DNA of 64,000 nt from Balamuthia mandrillaris (taxonomy: Eukaryota; Discosea; Longamoebia; Balamuthiidae). A model generated the notes under the pieces. That model was not told the DNA's origin. It saw only the letters and a program-made list of their open reading frames with translations, and searched no databases. Below, piece after piece: positions 1 through 11,100 of the stretch. The translations under genes and the position numbers were made by a program. The stretch lies in the NCBI GenBank assembly GCA_031835245.1, contig JAVKOQ010000183.1, positions 42,774-106,773 on the forward strand. The letters run 5' to 3'. How positions within the stretch are numbered: position 1 is the first letter of the stretch; each line of letters begins with the position of its first letter.

Positions 1-181
1 GTTTTTTTCTTTTTACTTTTCTAATATTATTTATTTATCCACGTATGTGCAGTTCTAGCGGCCAACCTATTAGGGAATCGTATGGGTCGACAAGTAATCG
101 CGGGCTGCACTATCTTCCCGCCAAAACCTAAACCACAGCACCCAAGGCCTTGTGGTAGAGGCAGGGGGGGCAGGGGGGGGG

Positions 182-1325
182 ATGGTGGTGGTGGTAGTGG
201 CGCAGGCGGTGGTGCTGCACGTGGACAAGGCCATAGTCTACCCTTGCTGCTCCGCATGCAAGCGCAAAGTGGAGGTGCACTTTCGTCAGCCGCAGAGCTC
301 CTTCCCTTCTTCTGCGCCTCTCCCTCGTGACGGTGGCCACCCCTCACAACGGCCTGCTGCACCGTCCACAGGGGCTGCTGCTGCCCCGTCCTTTCAATGC
401 GGCAGTTGTCGGCTGTCCTTCGACAAGCCTCATTACCAGTATCGCCTTAAATTGAAGGTGACTGACCAGGCTGGCACCATCGCTCCAGGTGCATCCTTCT
501 CCTCCCCTCGTTGTCCACCACAAGAAGTGTCCTTCACTTCTCTAACCCCCTTTTTTTTGTCAATTATTGTTTTTGAATGGCTGAAAAAAAGTGGTACTAT
601 GGGGATACAAGCTAGATAAACTCTTTGGTGGCTCTGCTGCTCAATTCCAGGAGTATGGCTCCTTCCTTTCCTTTTCTTTGGCGCAGAAGCAGACGCACCA
701 GTGGGCGCAAGGGGAACGCACCACTCCCACATACGATGACCTTCTTTCTCGCAGTCTCAACTATTTCTTTTTGGGTCGTTCCTTCCTCTTTGAATTCAAC
801 CTACCTTCTTCTCCAGATGCTAGAAGAAGAGAAGGAGGAGAGGAGCATCTCCTTCGTGTGGTACCGTTGGAGGAAGTGCGTGCTGCTCTGGCGACCTCTC
901 TGCCCATGGACATCGTGGCAAGGAACATTTACAGCACACAGCAACTACCGCCACCACCGCATGCTGCGACGTACCATTGCAATGTACTGAGCAGTCTCAA
1001 ACAGCTTGTCCAACAGGCACGACTGCACTCTGTCCGCTCTCCTCCAGCGCCAGCACTTCAGTCCATGACCACCAGCACTGCTACAACGAGAAAGACCTCG
1101 TCCTCCTCCCCATCACTTGATTCTTTCTCTTCTGTCTCCACGTCGTCTTCTTTCTCCACCGCTTCAGCCACGTTCACATTGCCACCAACCACCAACCACA
1201 GGGCGGCTTCCGAGGCTGTTACTTCCCAACACACCTTCAAGACGCCGCCATCATCCCCACTGGCTTGCTTGCGGGACGAAGCCTTCCTAAAGAACTTTTT
1301 CTCTCCAAACATCTATAGAAAATAG
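182..1325 (+). CDS. DDIAS/noxin-like protein with RPA-type OB fold and zinc ribbon
   Basis: Two exons, 182-488 and 592-1325, joined through GT-AG in frame, give 346 residues. The first exon has the zinc-ribbon pairs YPCCSAC and FQCGSC followed by YQYRLKLKVTDQ. The second resumes with VVLWGYKLDKLFGGSAAQFQEY-like sequence. This order (YPxCxxC, CxxC, YRYKLxLKV, hydrophobic strand, LDxFFG) is that of the N-terminal OB fold of vertebrate DDIAS, itself related to the C-terminal domain of RPA1. RPA-type folds of this kind bind single-stranded DNA or partner proteins; a DNA-damage role here is inferred from family only. The C-terminal half is Ser/Thr/Pro-rich and low complexity, ending in FFSPNIYRK. 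The ATG at 182 is the first in frame; upstream GTG codons were not used. A glycine/valine-rich stretch at the N-terminus is unusual. It could instead be another RPA1-C paralogue. Confidence 0.6.
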
Positions 1326-1787
1326 AGGAAGGAACGTTGGGCTATGCCTTTTGGCCAGGGAGCACCGAGTCCGTCCTTCTTGCTGCCCAGACAACCACAG
1401 CGGAGAGATACTAGCGGCTGCGCCTCCTAGCTATGCTCCCTCGCCACCATTGATAACGAATTTGATCGCGCTCACGCCGCTAATGGTGGTGGCTATGGTG
1501 GCGGGCTCAACAGGAAAGACTAAGGCGGCGCCAAGACCAGAAGAGCAGAGCCAAAAAAAAACAAGGGCAAAAAGTAAAAAAACGATCGGTGTGTGCCACA
1601 TTGTTAAAGCAAGAACAGGAAATAAGAAAATGAAAACAATCGTACAAACACAAAAATAGGATATGGTTAAACAGCTGAAAGAGAGCATCTGGTCTCCTTG
1701 GCAGATTGGCAGGTGCTTGATGTACAGACAGGCCTCGAGACGAAGAGAGAAAACAGAATAGTAGCAGAGGAAGAAGAAAAAGAGAGG
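1326..1787. other. convergent intergenic gap
   Basis: The gap lies between the stop codons of the convergent DDIAS-like and NF-YC genes. The short open frames here have no recognisable domain and overlap on opposite strands. The sequence is A-rich near 1550-1660, as expected for 3' untranslated regions. I see no RNA gene or mobile element. Confidence 0.5.
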
Positions 1788-2343
1788 CTATAAACTGTCA
1801 TGGGGCTGATGGTGCTGGTGACGAGAAACCTCTGATTGCTGTTGGGAATGTTGTTGATGGTGCTGAGGAACAAGGTGCTCTGCTCCAACCATACCTGCAG
1901 CGAGGTGATGATTGCTCGCGTCTAATTGAGAATGTGAGTTGTCAAGTGATTCGTCATTCAGGCCTTGGTGGTGTTGGTGCTGCTGCTGCTGCAAGTGTTC
2001 CCCCATTTGCTCTCGAAGTTGATGCTGATCATGCAACTCGTTGCCCAGGTGATGCTGGTGATTGTCCATTTGGCCCATTTGCTCCATTTGCTGCTCTGAT
2101 AGTTGGCCAAGCTCTGCCATGTGGCCAGCTAGGTGTGGTTGCATTCCAAACTGCTGCATCAGCTGGGCTTGCTGCAGTAGGCGAAGAGACTGTTGCTGGT
2201 AAAACAGTTGCTGCATGCTCGGATCGACCTGTTGTTGAGTTTGTTGCTGAGCCAGTACTTGCTGCTGAGCTAGTTGGTAGTAGTATTGTTGCAGTTCTGG
2301 AGTGATTACAGCAGGCCGTACTAGTTCCTCCTTTTATTGCAAG

Positions 2344-2376
<33 letters not shown>

Positions 2377-3045
2377 CCACTGCGTCAACCTAGGTTGCAG
2401 AGATGGATAGGTAGTGGATGTGTACCCCTTGTTGCTTTCCTTTAATGTCCTCACGTGGCACGATGTCTATTAAGAAGTCAAAGGTGTCGTTGCGTGCGAT
2501 CGCCATCGCCAAATCATTTCTCTGGCACACACAAACATTGATTAGCAATATGGTGTGAATGTGCACTTCGAGTTTATGGTCAAGTAGTAGTTACCTGGAG
2601 GGTCCGTCGCTTGTTTTCCTCAGTATGAATCCAGGCCCGTAGTGTCAACTCCAAGATGAACATTTCGCAGGCCTTTGCAAAGAGGACTGGGGCCTCCGCA
2701 CTGATCATCTACGGCACCATTAGAGGAAAAAAAAGCAAGCAAAAAGGGTGAATTACTTGGTAAAAGCAAAGCAGTGGAGGCGGTAAAGTTAAGTGCGGGT
2801 TGTACCTTAACGTCCTCATCAAACTTCATAATTTTCTTGATTCTGGCCAATGGCAGCCCACTTTTGCCTTTGAAGGAGGACATGTCCTCAATCTCACGCA
2901 TCTGCTGCTGCCAGAACTGGTGTATTTGCTGCAACTGCTGCTGCTGCAACTGCTGCGACTGCAACAAATGTTGCTGCTGCATTTGAGCGGAGGAAAGCCC
3001 TCCCAACTCCTCGTTATCCAGTTGGTCCGCCCGATTGTCTTCCAT
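1788..3045 (-). CDS. NFYC: NF-Y subunit C (HAP5-type CCAAT-binding histone-fold protein)
   Basis: Four phase-0 exons (3045-2806, 2708-2595, 2521-2426, 2327-1788) give 329 residues. The histone-fold core is almost textbook [14 protein letters not shown], then [55 protein letters not shown] and a final [24 protein letters not shown] pairs with NF-YB through this fold and the dimer recruits NF-YA to bind CCAAT boxes in promoters. The N-terminus and the whole last exon are glutamine- and histidine-rich, matching the Q-rich activation domain of animal and fungal NF-YC, though the histidine content is unusual. Intron 3 carries (CT)n on the coding strand at about 2341-2375. The gene is divergent from the RBBP6-like gene, with a shared 481-bp upstream region. 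Confidence 0.95.
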
Positions 3046-3526
3046 TGCAGGCAGGGTGGGTATGTGGGTGGTTGTGTGGGTGGGTGCACCGGTAGCCGTT
3101 AGAAACCTTGGGTTAGCCCCTATCCGCTACCCCGCAGCAGCTACTGACGCGTTAGCTTTCGATTTGTTTTTGTGTGGTAAGTGAGCTGAGGGGTCGAATG
3201 TTTGAGGGTCAGGCGAGTAGAACGGAGAGAAAAGGAAAGGAAAAGGGGAGGGAGAGAGAGAGGTCCCTCAAGCAACCACTGCAACAAGTAGCAGCAGGCC
3301 CCCCCCCCCCCACAGAAAAGAAGCACGCTGGCGCGCCGTTGTTGCTAGCTTGGCGACCGCTGTAGCAACTTCCCTCCCCTTTCCATTGTCATTGCCAGCC
3401 AGAGAAGCAATTTGGTTTGTGCTGTGGAAGAGGATCAAGAGGCTTCTTTTTTTTTCGATTTTAGTTTTTTGTTAGAGTCTTTCACCTTTTTTTTCCCCCA
3501 ATACATAACTTGATTTCGTATTGGAA
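3046..3526. promoter_or_regulatory. shared upstream region of NF-YC and RBBP6-like genes
   Basis: This 481-bp gap separates two divergent start codons, so it should hold both promoters and 5' leaders. It contains a purine-rich block (about 3223-3272), a run of about twelve C residues near 3300 and T-rich tracts before 3490. A CCAAT pentamer lies at 3498-3502 and its inverse ATTGG at 3520-3524, just before the RBBP6-like ATG. Both are close to the coding start and could be chance. No clear TATA box was seen. Confidence 0.45.
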
Positions 3527-6037
3527 ATGAGCGTGCACTACAAATTTAAGAGTGACAAAAATCCCTCTACGGTTACGTTTGAAGGGTCTTTCATTTCTTT
3601 AGCTGAGTTGAAGAAAGCCATCATTGCACAAAAAAGACTTGGGAAGAGTGAAACAGACGACCTCCAAGTCACAAATGCTCTCACCAAGGAAGGTAGGAGC
3701 ATTGCTCATTTTTTTTTGTGTTGGTTCGATCTCCTCATCCTAACACGTGTTTTCTGTGATCTAGTCTACCGCGACGACGCTACTCTCATCCCAAAAAACA
3801 CCTCCGTGATAGTCCTTCGGATCCCTTCTCTTAACCGGCCTGCAATTGCCCCAAAACAGTAAGTAGCATTTTCAGCACCTGTGTGCGGTGCAGAACAATA
3901 CCAAGCATAATCTTTGCTTTCTCTATTCCCTTCAGCTCTGTGCAACATACTGCGACCATTGTGGGAAGCAGGCCACCCGAGTCAGAGACAGCAAGCATCA
4001 CCGCCGGTGCCTCTAGCACACAACAACCGGCTGATGAGGAAGAGAGACTCCAGGCGTTGATAAGCGGTGGTGGTGGTTGGCAGAGCAATTTGCCCTCCTC
4101 TTCCACACAGACATATCGTGCTCCTCGTTATAACAACTTTGCAGGGCCTGATAGGGTTCCACCGCCAACTTATGTTTGTCATCGCTGCAATAAACCAGGT
4201 TTGGTGAGCCCTTGTTTTCCAGAGAACATCTTCTTCTAATACGGCTTTTTCTTTCGTTCCAGGACACTATATAAACCGTTGTCCAACCAACGGAGATCCC
4301 CGTTTTGACTTCAAAAAAGCGAAACAACCGATCGGTATCCCAAAGGCTTTCCTGAAGCCTGTCACTGAAAAGTCAGAGGGCACAATGCTGATGCCAGGTG
4401 GCGGCTTTGCTGTTATGCAACCAAATGAGTAAGAGCAAACACCTATCCATCCTCGTTTATCTTGGACTTTGACTAAGCAGTAATGTTGTTGTTTAAAATG
4501 CGTTTATTACAGAGCGGCTTTCGAAAAGGTCGCGACAAGGATGATAAAGCCAGGACTCATGTTGGACGCCAAGGATAAAATACCGGAGGAATTACAGTGC
4601 ACCATGTGCAAAAACCTTTTGAAGGATGCTGTCTTGATCCCTTGCTGTGGTTACAGTTTTTGTGATGAATGTTAGTCTAACTTCTTTCTTCTCTCATTAT
4701 TTTTCTCTGATTGACTTTGTGAGTGGCTCTATTTGTAGGCATACGACAAACGCTGCTCCAAAACGGGTTTTTGTGTCCACAATGCAAGTCCCCCGGAATG
4801 TCTCCTGACAACTTGGTGCCTAATAAGAAGCTGAGAGATGCTGTGGATAGCTACAAGCGTACCATCAGTAGCCAGAAAAACACTGAACCTCTTCTGCCAT
4901 CTGAGCAAGCACCCCAAGCACAACAGCTTAAAGAAAGGGAATTGGAAGAAGAAATGAAAGCAAACAATGAGGAGAGTCAAATGGCGCAAGACCACCTACC
5001 ACCAACAGAGATGGTAACACCACTACCGCCGCTTTATGAAGATGCTTCCTCTTTGGCGGCGAACACCTCAGGTAGAGTACTACTACCCGTTAACACTGTG
5101 GGTTGGTGCAGCCGCTCTGCACTTGTATTTGGCTGGAAAAAAGAGCTGAGAGGCATTATTTTATGCCTTCAGCCCACCAAATACAATAGACTTCCTTTTG
5201 TCTTTCTGTTTTTTGTTTAATTTGTTTAATTTATTTGTATTTTTTGTTTTTTGTTTGTTTTGTTTTGTTCTGTTTTTTGGTGTTTGTCTTCGTCTTTGTT
5301 TGCTCCTATTTTGTGTTTTGTGTTATTATACGTGCTGTTTTTGTGTTGTTACTATTGATTTGTTGTATCTTCTTCCTCCGATTTGATGCTGTCATTTCAA
5401 TCTCTTGCTTTGGACTATGAATGTGCTGCTGATGATGGTCGGATTTGAATGGTGGAGGGACCACACATGCACACAGCCTTCATTTACATGCATCAATTTT
5501 TCCTTCTCTTCTATTTTTATCCAACATTGATCACAGCATAACTAATCAACATACTTATATTACGTCTTGCCATTGTAGAAGTTGCAGCCGTCACAAGTGG
5601 TACTCCTATTGATCATAACCATGAAGATACACACTTTAAGCCAACCTCCCCACCGGTCCACGCTCAGACCAGTGCAGAGGTACCTGAGAACATGATGAGC
5701 GGTACCAAAGAAGATGAATCAGAGGTCCCTTCAGATCACCATCATCACGATGGTGAGAAGCGGCAAACAGAGGATTATGCAAGAGGCCCTGGCCGCGGCA
5801 TGCCTGAACACTACCGTCCAGACCATATGCATGGCAATGGCCCTCCTATTCACATGCCGTATCCACATGGCCCTCCCATCCACATATCACACTACCCTCC
5901 TCATCATCCATACCATCCGCATCACCATCACCACCACCATCACCACCCACACATTGGTCCTACAGGCAGCCATTATCCGATGCACCAAGGTCCATACGGG
6001 CCACCAGGCATCCCGGGATACTCTCCTTTCGGTTAGT

Positions 6038-6076
<39 letters not shown>

Positions 6077-7960
6077 CTTTTTACTTGGTCACCTACTGAT
6101 TACTGCGTTCCATTTTGCAGAAGAAGCGGGCCATGGGCACTATTCTGCGGAAGTTCCCTACATGCAAGCTGCAAGGGTACTGTTTCTCAAAACTTTGGAC
6201 TAATCTTGGGACGCATCACGAGCACTGACCTTTCACGTTTTGAAACAGGGAGACAGACTTTGTTATAAATGTGGACATCCTGGACATGTGGCCAGGGCTT
6301 GCCCCGCTTCCTCGCCCAGCAACTACGAACATGTAAGTGGCTCGGTCCGCTGTCATCAGTGATACATGAAACTAACTTGTTGGGCTATAACGACCAATGC
6401 TTTTAGGAAGGCAGATACTCACGCACGAGAGAGCGATCAGATTCTCGTGATGAGGCAGATCTGGAGTGGCGGAGAGGACGCGAAGCTGATAGCACTGGCA
6501 AAGCAAGAAGCCGCTCACCAGCTCGCCGCCACTCACGACTGCGTAGCCCTTCACCAAAGGAGCATCGCTCTAGACACCAAAGCCCTCGCCGTACCTCCAG
6601 AGAAAGGAGGGATAGGTCAAGAGAGCGATATAGCCCTTCTCATAGAGAGCATTCCACTACGAAACGAAGTCGCAGTCCGCGAAGTCGGAGCAGAAGTCGG
6701 AGCCAAAAGCGGCGTATTACAGAAAAAGCAGAAGATAAACGAGACCACCAAGAAAAAGACAAACGGCTGCAGAGAGATCGTGCAGACAGCACCACACATG
6801 GCGAAGGAGAGAAAAGGAAAAGAGATAAGGCGTTTGACGAAAGGGAGCGAGAGAGCCGTCCCAAAAGCAAAGAAGAAAGACATAAGCATAGCAAGCCGGA
6901 CCAAACGGTCATGAAACAACGGTCGGAACGCGACAAGGATAGTCGAGTGCATTTAAAAGAAGAACGGCCACAGACGAGTGACACAAAAGCAATATCAAGG
7001 TTGAGCGCAGAGCGAAAGGTTAAGAGAGAGACACAGCATGATGTGATGAGAGAAAAACGGCCAAGCGATACCAAGCATCAAGCAAGGGAAGAAAGCAAAA
7101 CAAGAAAAGAAAGACAAACCCCTACTAATGGAGAGGCGGCGAAAGAAAACAAGAAGCGTAGATCTGGCGATCCACGCTCTAACAGCCCGCACGCACACGT
7201 TTCCGCTAAGCACACAGAAGACCAACGACCCTCTAAACGGTCTCGTACTTCGGAAAAACAACGGCCAACCTCGCCAGTACAAACAAGAGACCATCGGGAT
7301 AAGAAGCGAGAAAAGGATATTCCAGCTGTCGCTCAACAATCGAAGGGTACCAGGGTGAAGGAGTCGAAGAACCTGCCCACAGCCACCAAAAGAGGAGTGG
7401 AGGGTGATACACCAAAGTTAAACCGTCGTACCTCAACAAAAAAAGAAAATAACGAAGAACGCAGCACTAACCCTAAAGAGCGGAGTGACAGGCAGCCGGC
7501 TGCACTCAACACTAGACACTCTCCTTCCACTTCTCGCCACAAACTTAGTGGCTCGGATGACAATAAACAAGTTACAAGCAGCAGCAGGAAGGCATCTCAA
7601 CCCATCCACAAGACACAAGCTGATAAATCATCAAAGAGTGGCGCTGGTAGTGCTCATGATGGCCAAGCGGATGGTGCAAGCCACAAACCTGGCAAGAAAA
7701 GGCGTGTTGTGGAGGACAAGCCTCTCCAGAATGCACGTCCATCTTTGCCCAGAAGCACCAACCCGGCTACTTCTGTTTTTTCAGAGTCGAGGATGCGGAG
7801 TGATTTCATTGGCCAGCAAGCCAAGCCTTCTGGTGAGTTAAACTTCTAAAAGAGAGGCCTACAGCAATCTAACCAGTAAACAAAAATAGGCCAATTTGGG
7901 AATGGACTGTCAGCATCTCTAAGCCAACGGTTAGGCAGTAAGGCGGCGCAAAGATCATAA
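3527..7960 (+). CDS. RBBP6: RBBP6/Mpe1-type DWNN, zinc-knuckle, RING finger, RS-rich protein
   Basis: Eleven exons (3527-3692, 3765-3858, 3936-4198, 4263-4428, 4513-4670, 4739-5071, 5579-6031, 6121-6176, 6249-6332, 6407-7832, 7890-7960) close in frame to 1089 residues. The protein opens with a DWNN ubiquitin-like domain (MSVHYKFKSDKNPSTVTFEG, then IPKNTSVIVLRIP). A CCHC knuckle (CHRCNKPGHYINRCP) and a RING finger (CTMCKNLLKDAVLIPCC, then FCDEC and CPQC) follow. RBBP6 and yeast Mpe1 act in the cleavage and polyadenylation factor, and RBBP6 is an E3 ligase for p53/YB-1 in animals. A histidine/proline-rich stretch (near 5915-5960) and a second CCHC knuckle (CYKCGHPGHVARACP) come before a long Arg/Ser and Lys/Glu-rich tail. 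Intron 7 holds (CT)n right after its donor. The start is ATG at 3527. Confidence 0.93.
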
Positions 7961-8084
7961 GATTTTAGGACAACGAAACCTCAGCAACTGGAATAAGCGC
8001 AGTTACAAACGATCACGTACGCGAGCTGGCCTCTTGTGTGCCTTCCTTTCTCCTCTGTAACTTGTATTTTGTCAAGAATTGCAG

Positions 8085-8103
8085 AATAAATGATGTTTTT
8101 TAT
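8085..8103. terminator. paired, opposing poly(A) signals between RBBP6-like and TSC2
   Basis: AATAAA on the plus strand at 8085-8090 suits the RBBP6-like transcript. On the minus strand AATAAA occupies 8103-8098 and contains the TSC2 stop codon TAA (8102-8100). If both are used, the two mRNAs overlap at their 3' ends and RBBP6-like cleavage would fall within the last TSC2 codons. Motif positions are seen directly; use is inferred. Confidence 0.55.
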
Positions 8104-11100
8104 TCTTTGAAGCGTTCATTGATGCGCTTGATTTGGCGCAGCCGTTCCTCTAAATTTGAGGTGTGTGCCATGTCTGGATCGTGAAGCCTTGTGACACCGA
8201 AATTGGCACTTTGCGCAAGCAAGTGCACAAGTGGCACCAACGCACTTTCTGACACCAATTGTATCCGTTGCAATGGTCCAAAACTTGGGACCTCCTTTTT
8301 TTTCTTGACTTCCACTCGGAACATTCCGTTAGATAATGGTGATAAAATAATATGCACAAAGTTGAATTGGCCCTGTGGTTTCCGCCATTTTAAATATGAA
8401 TAATAATTTGAAAAAATAACTTAGAAATACAATACAATAAAACACGGCAAATGAGAAAATATAAAATTTTACCTTGATGGTGTCATGCTGATAACTTTCC
8501 CCCGAATCATTGAAGATAATGTGAACATTGTCGTTGCCAATGTGTCTTTTTTTGTTTTCGAAATGAGGGTAAAGACTGGGCCTGTTTGGAATTAGGGTAG
8601 CCACGTGAAACATAACTTGAGTCACTTTGTTGCTCCACGTGAGGCTATATTCGCCATCCGTGTCATTTCTAGTATCCAAACCACCGCTATAAAATGTTGT
8701 ATTTTTCAGCCGCTTTGTGGAGCCTAAGCGTTTCAAAAACTACGGAGATTAACGCCTAGATTAGTTTATGGAGATCAAGCCAATGGATTGAAAAGGCTTG
8801 CCTTTGAGTATCGCGGGCTACCATGAGTATTACCCAAGATCTCGTCTTCAGTGGTTTGCCCATGTCCAACATAAACAACTCCAATCTTAACTGTCTGTAC
8901 ATAGGGCGTTTTATCAAAGACCAGCAATGCTCGCTGTAGACTTTCGCCATTGGAAAGTGCTTTATGATTGCAAATTTTAATAACTTATGTTAGTTGAAAA
9001 CGAATTTGATAAGCAGAGCAGAGCAATAGCATACCTGTAGGTGCACAATTCATGAAAGGAATATTGCGGAGTTGAGAAAATACAAAGCTAGGATGTGCAT
9101 CAAAGTGGGTGATGTCATTTGCAAGAACATATTGAGGTGCTGATATGGTTATGGAGTCCCTTAGCATTGATGTAGACCCCTCTGCCACTTGTTCATTAGT
9201 ATCAGCAGCAGGCTCAAATGCGTCACGTTTTGTTGCTACCTCCTGAGAATCGGCCGAGGTGCCATCGCTACCAGGCTGTTTGATATCAATCGTTGGGGGA
9301 GGTGTAAACATATCCAACTCTAGACTCGTTGCAAAGTCTTCCATCGTACCCGTTGGGCTTTGAAGACGAGACGACGAGGCCTTTGTATTCTTCAGTATCA
9401 TGGCAGTACTGTGTTGCCGTCTTTTCTTCTTTATCTTGTCCTTTTTTCGTTTGGAGGTATGGCGTTTAGCCTCCTTCGCAGTGGTCGCTTGATAAGGCTC
9501 TTTCCCTGTGTGAGGAGTAGCCATTGTTGTTGGCTGGTGCTCCAAATGAAGTAGACTGCTATGCACAGGCGGAGATATAGACAAGGCATGACTCGCAAAA
9601 CCGCCCAGAGAATCAGGTGAAGTGCTCCGAGGAAGCAGGGACAAGGGGTCAGAGGTGATGCACAAAGCTGGTTCGGTAGAGGGAGAATGCAAGAGCTCTG
9701 AACATGAGTGCAGTAACATTTCCCCTTCGAGTTTGAGTTTGTGATGGGCGATATCTAACGTGATTGATTGGGACATAAGAAGAGTCCCTAAAGCAGAACA
9801 AAAAATTAACACCACAATAACTAACCTACGTGTTCACGAAGCAAGCTATCAGACGGTTGTGAATCACTGTCGTTAACAGGAATGGTAGAGTCGGGAGAAG
9901 AAGGGCCAGAATAAGAGGAAAAAAAGGCTGGAGAACTCTCCTCTGTTCTTCTTCCATCGTAGCTGGGCAGAGGCGCATAAAAGATAGAGAGAGGGTAGGA
10001 AAGAGTGGCATCGTCCTCAGTTTTCTCTACGAGGGGTAAAGTTTCCTTCTCAGAATGGTCTCGGTTGCCAGGGCTTCCTTCTACAGTCTTACTTGGAGGA
10101 AGCGGTAGCAAAGAGGAAGAGGACGAAGCCAAAGAGGCAGTTGTTTCAGGCGAGGTTGTGGTGGGCATTGTAGGCTCTGAAAAAGGAAAAGCAGAAGAGT
10201 CGATGTAAAACTTAGGAGAATGGAATTGAAAGGTGGTTCCTACTGACTGTGCCCTTCTTGCTGTGTTGGTGGGTGGCTTGACGCTGGAAGCTCGGCCTAT
10301 GTGAGGAGGCTCAGATGAACTGTAAAAAGAGAGCGGGAATTCTGTGACTCCTTCGTTGTCCAAGTGCTCTTCAAAAGAGGCAGGAAATATCTCCTCTCGT
10401 TCTACTTCCCAAGGTGAAATGGAAACTCCAATCTCCTGCTCTTCTCGTTCTACTGCCAGCCCTCCCACCACTTGGCCATCAGTGCTGCTGGGAAGTGGAA
10501 AATGCAGAGGTTGCACCGTGGAATTAGATTCAGTATCCAATTCGTTTATGTCGCCTGGCTGAGCATCAATGATACCATGCTGCGGTTCTACGGTAACGCC
10601 AGAACACGCTTGTACTTCGGTAGCGCCAGCTCCGGTAGCTTTGGTTTCTTCAACAGCACCATCCTCTCTTGTAAGGGATCTTTGTTCGGCTGCCGTAACT
10701 AGACTCATTTGTTGTCGTCGCTGCTTGATTTTCTCTTTGACAATTTCGAACCCGATCGAGTCCTGAGGTCTCGGGAGCGCTATTTGCCGTAAAGAGATGG
10801 GCAGTCGAGGAGAAAGGGGTGAAGAAGATGATGGCGAGTACTCTGAAAAGGAGCCAACACTTGTGGGTTCTGAGGAAGATAGGAAAGAATTTGAGGAGTC
10901 CTCTAATGATGAAGAGGCTTGGGAACTGGCACAAGGCTCTGTAGAAGATTCCGCAAGCGGATGGTTGGCAAGGTGCTTGCGTTTGTCATTTCTCCGTGCA
11001 ACAGAACTAATCGTGCGCTTTTTAGGAGGCAGCCGTTGCTCAATCCTACGTTGGTGCGAGTCATCGTCATCATGGATAATGCATTTGGGAGGCGGAAGGT

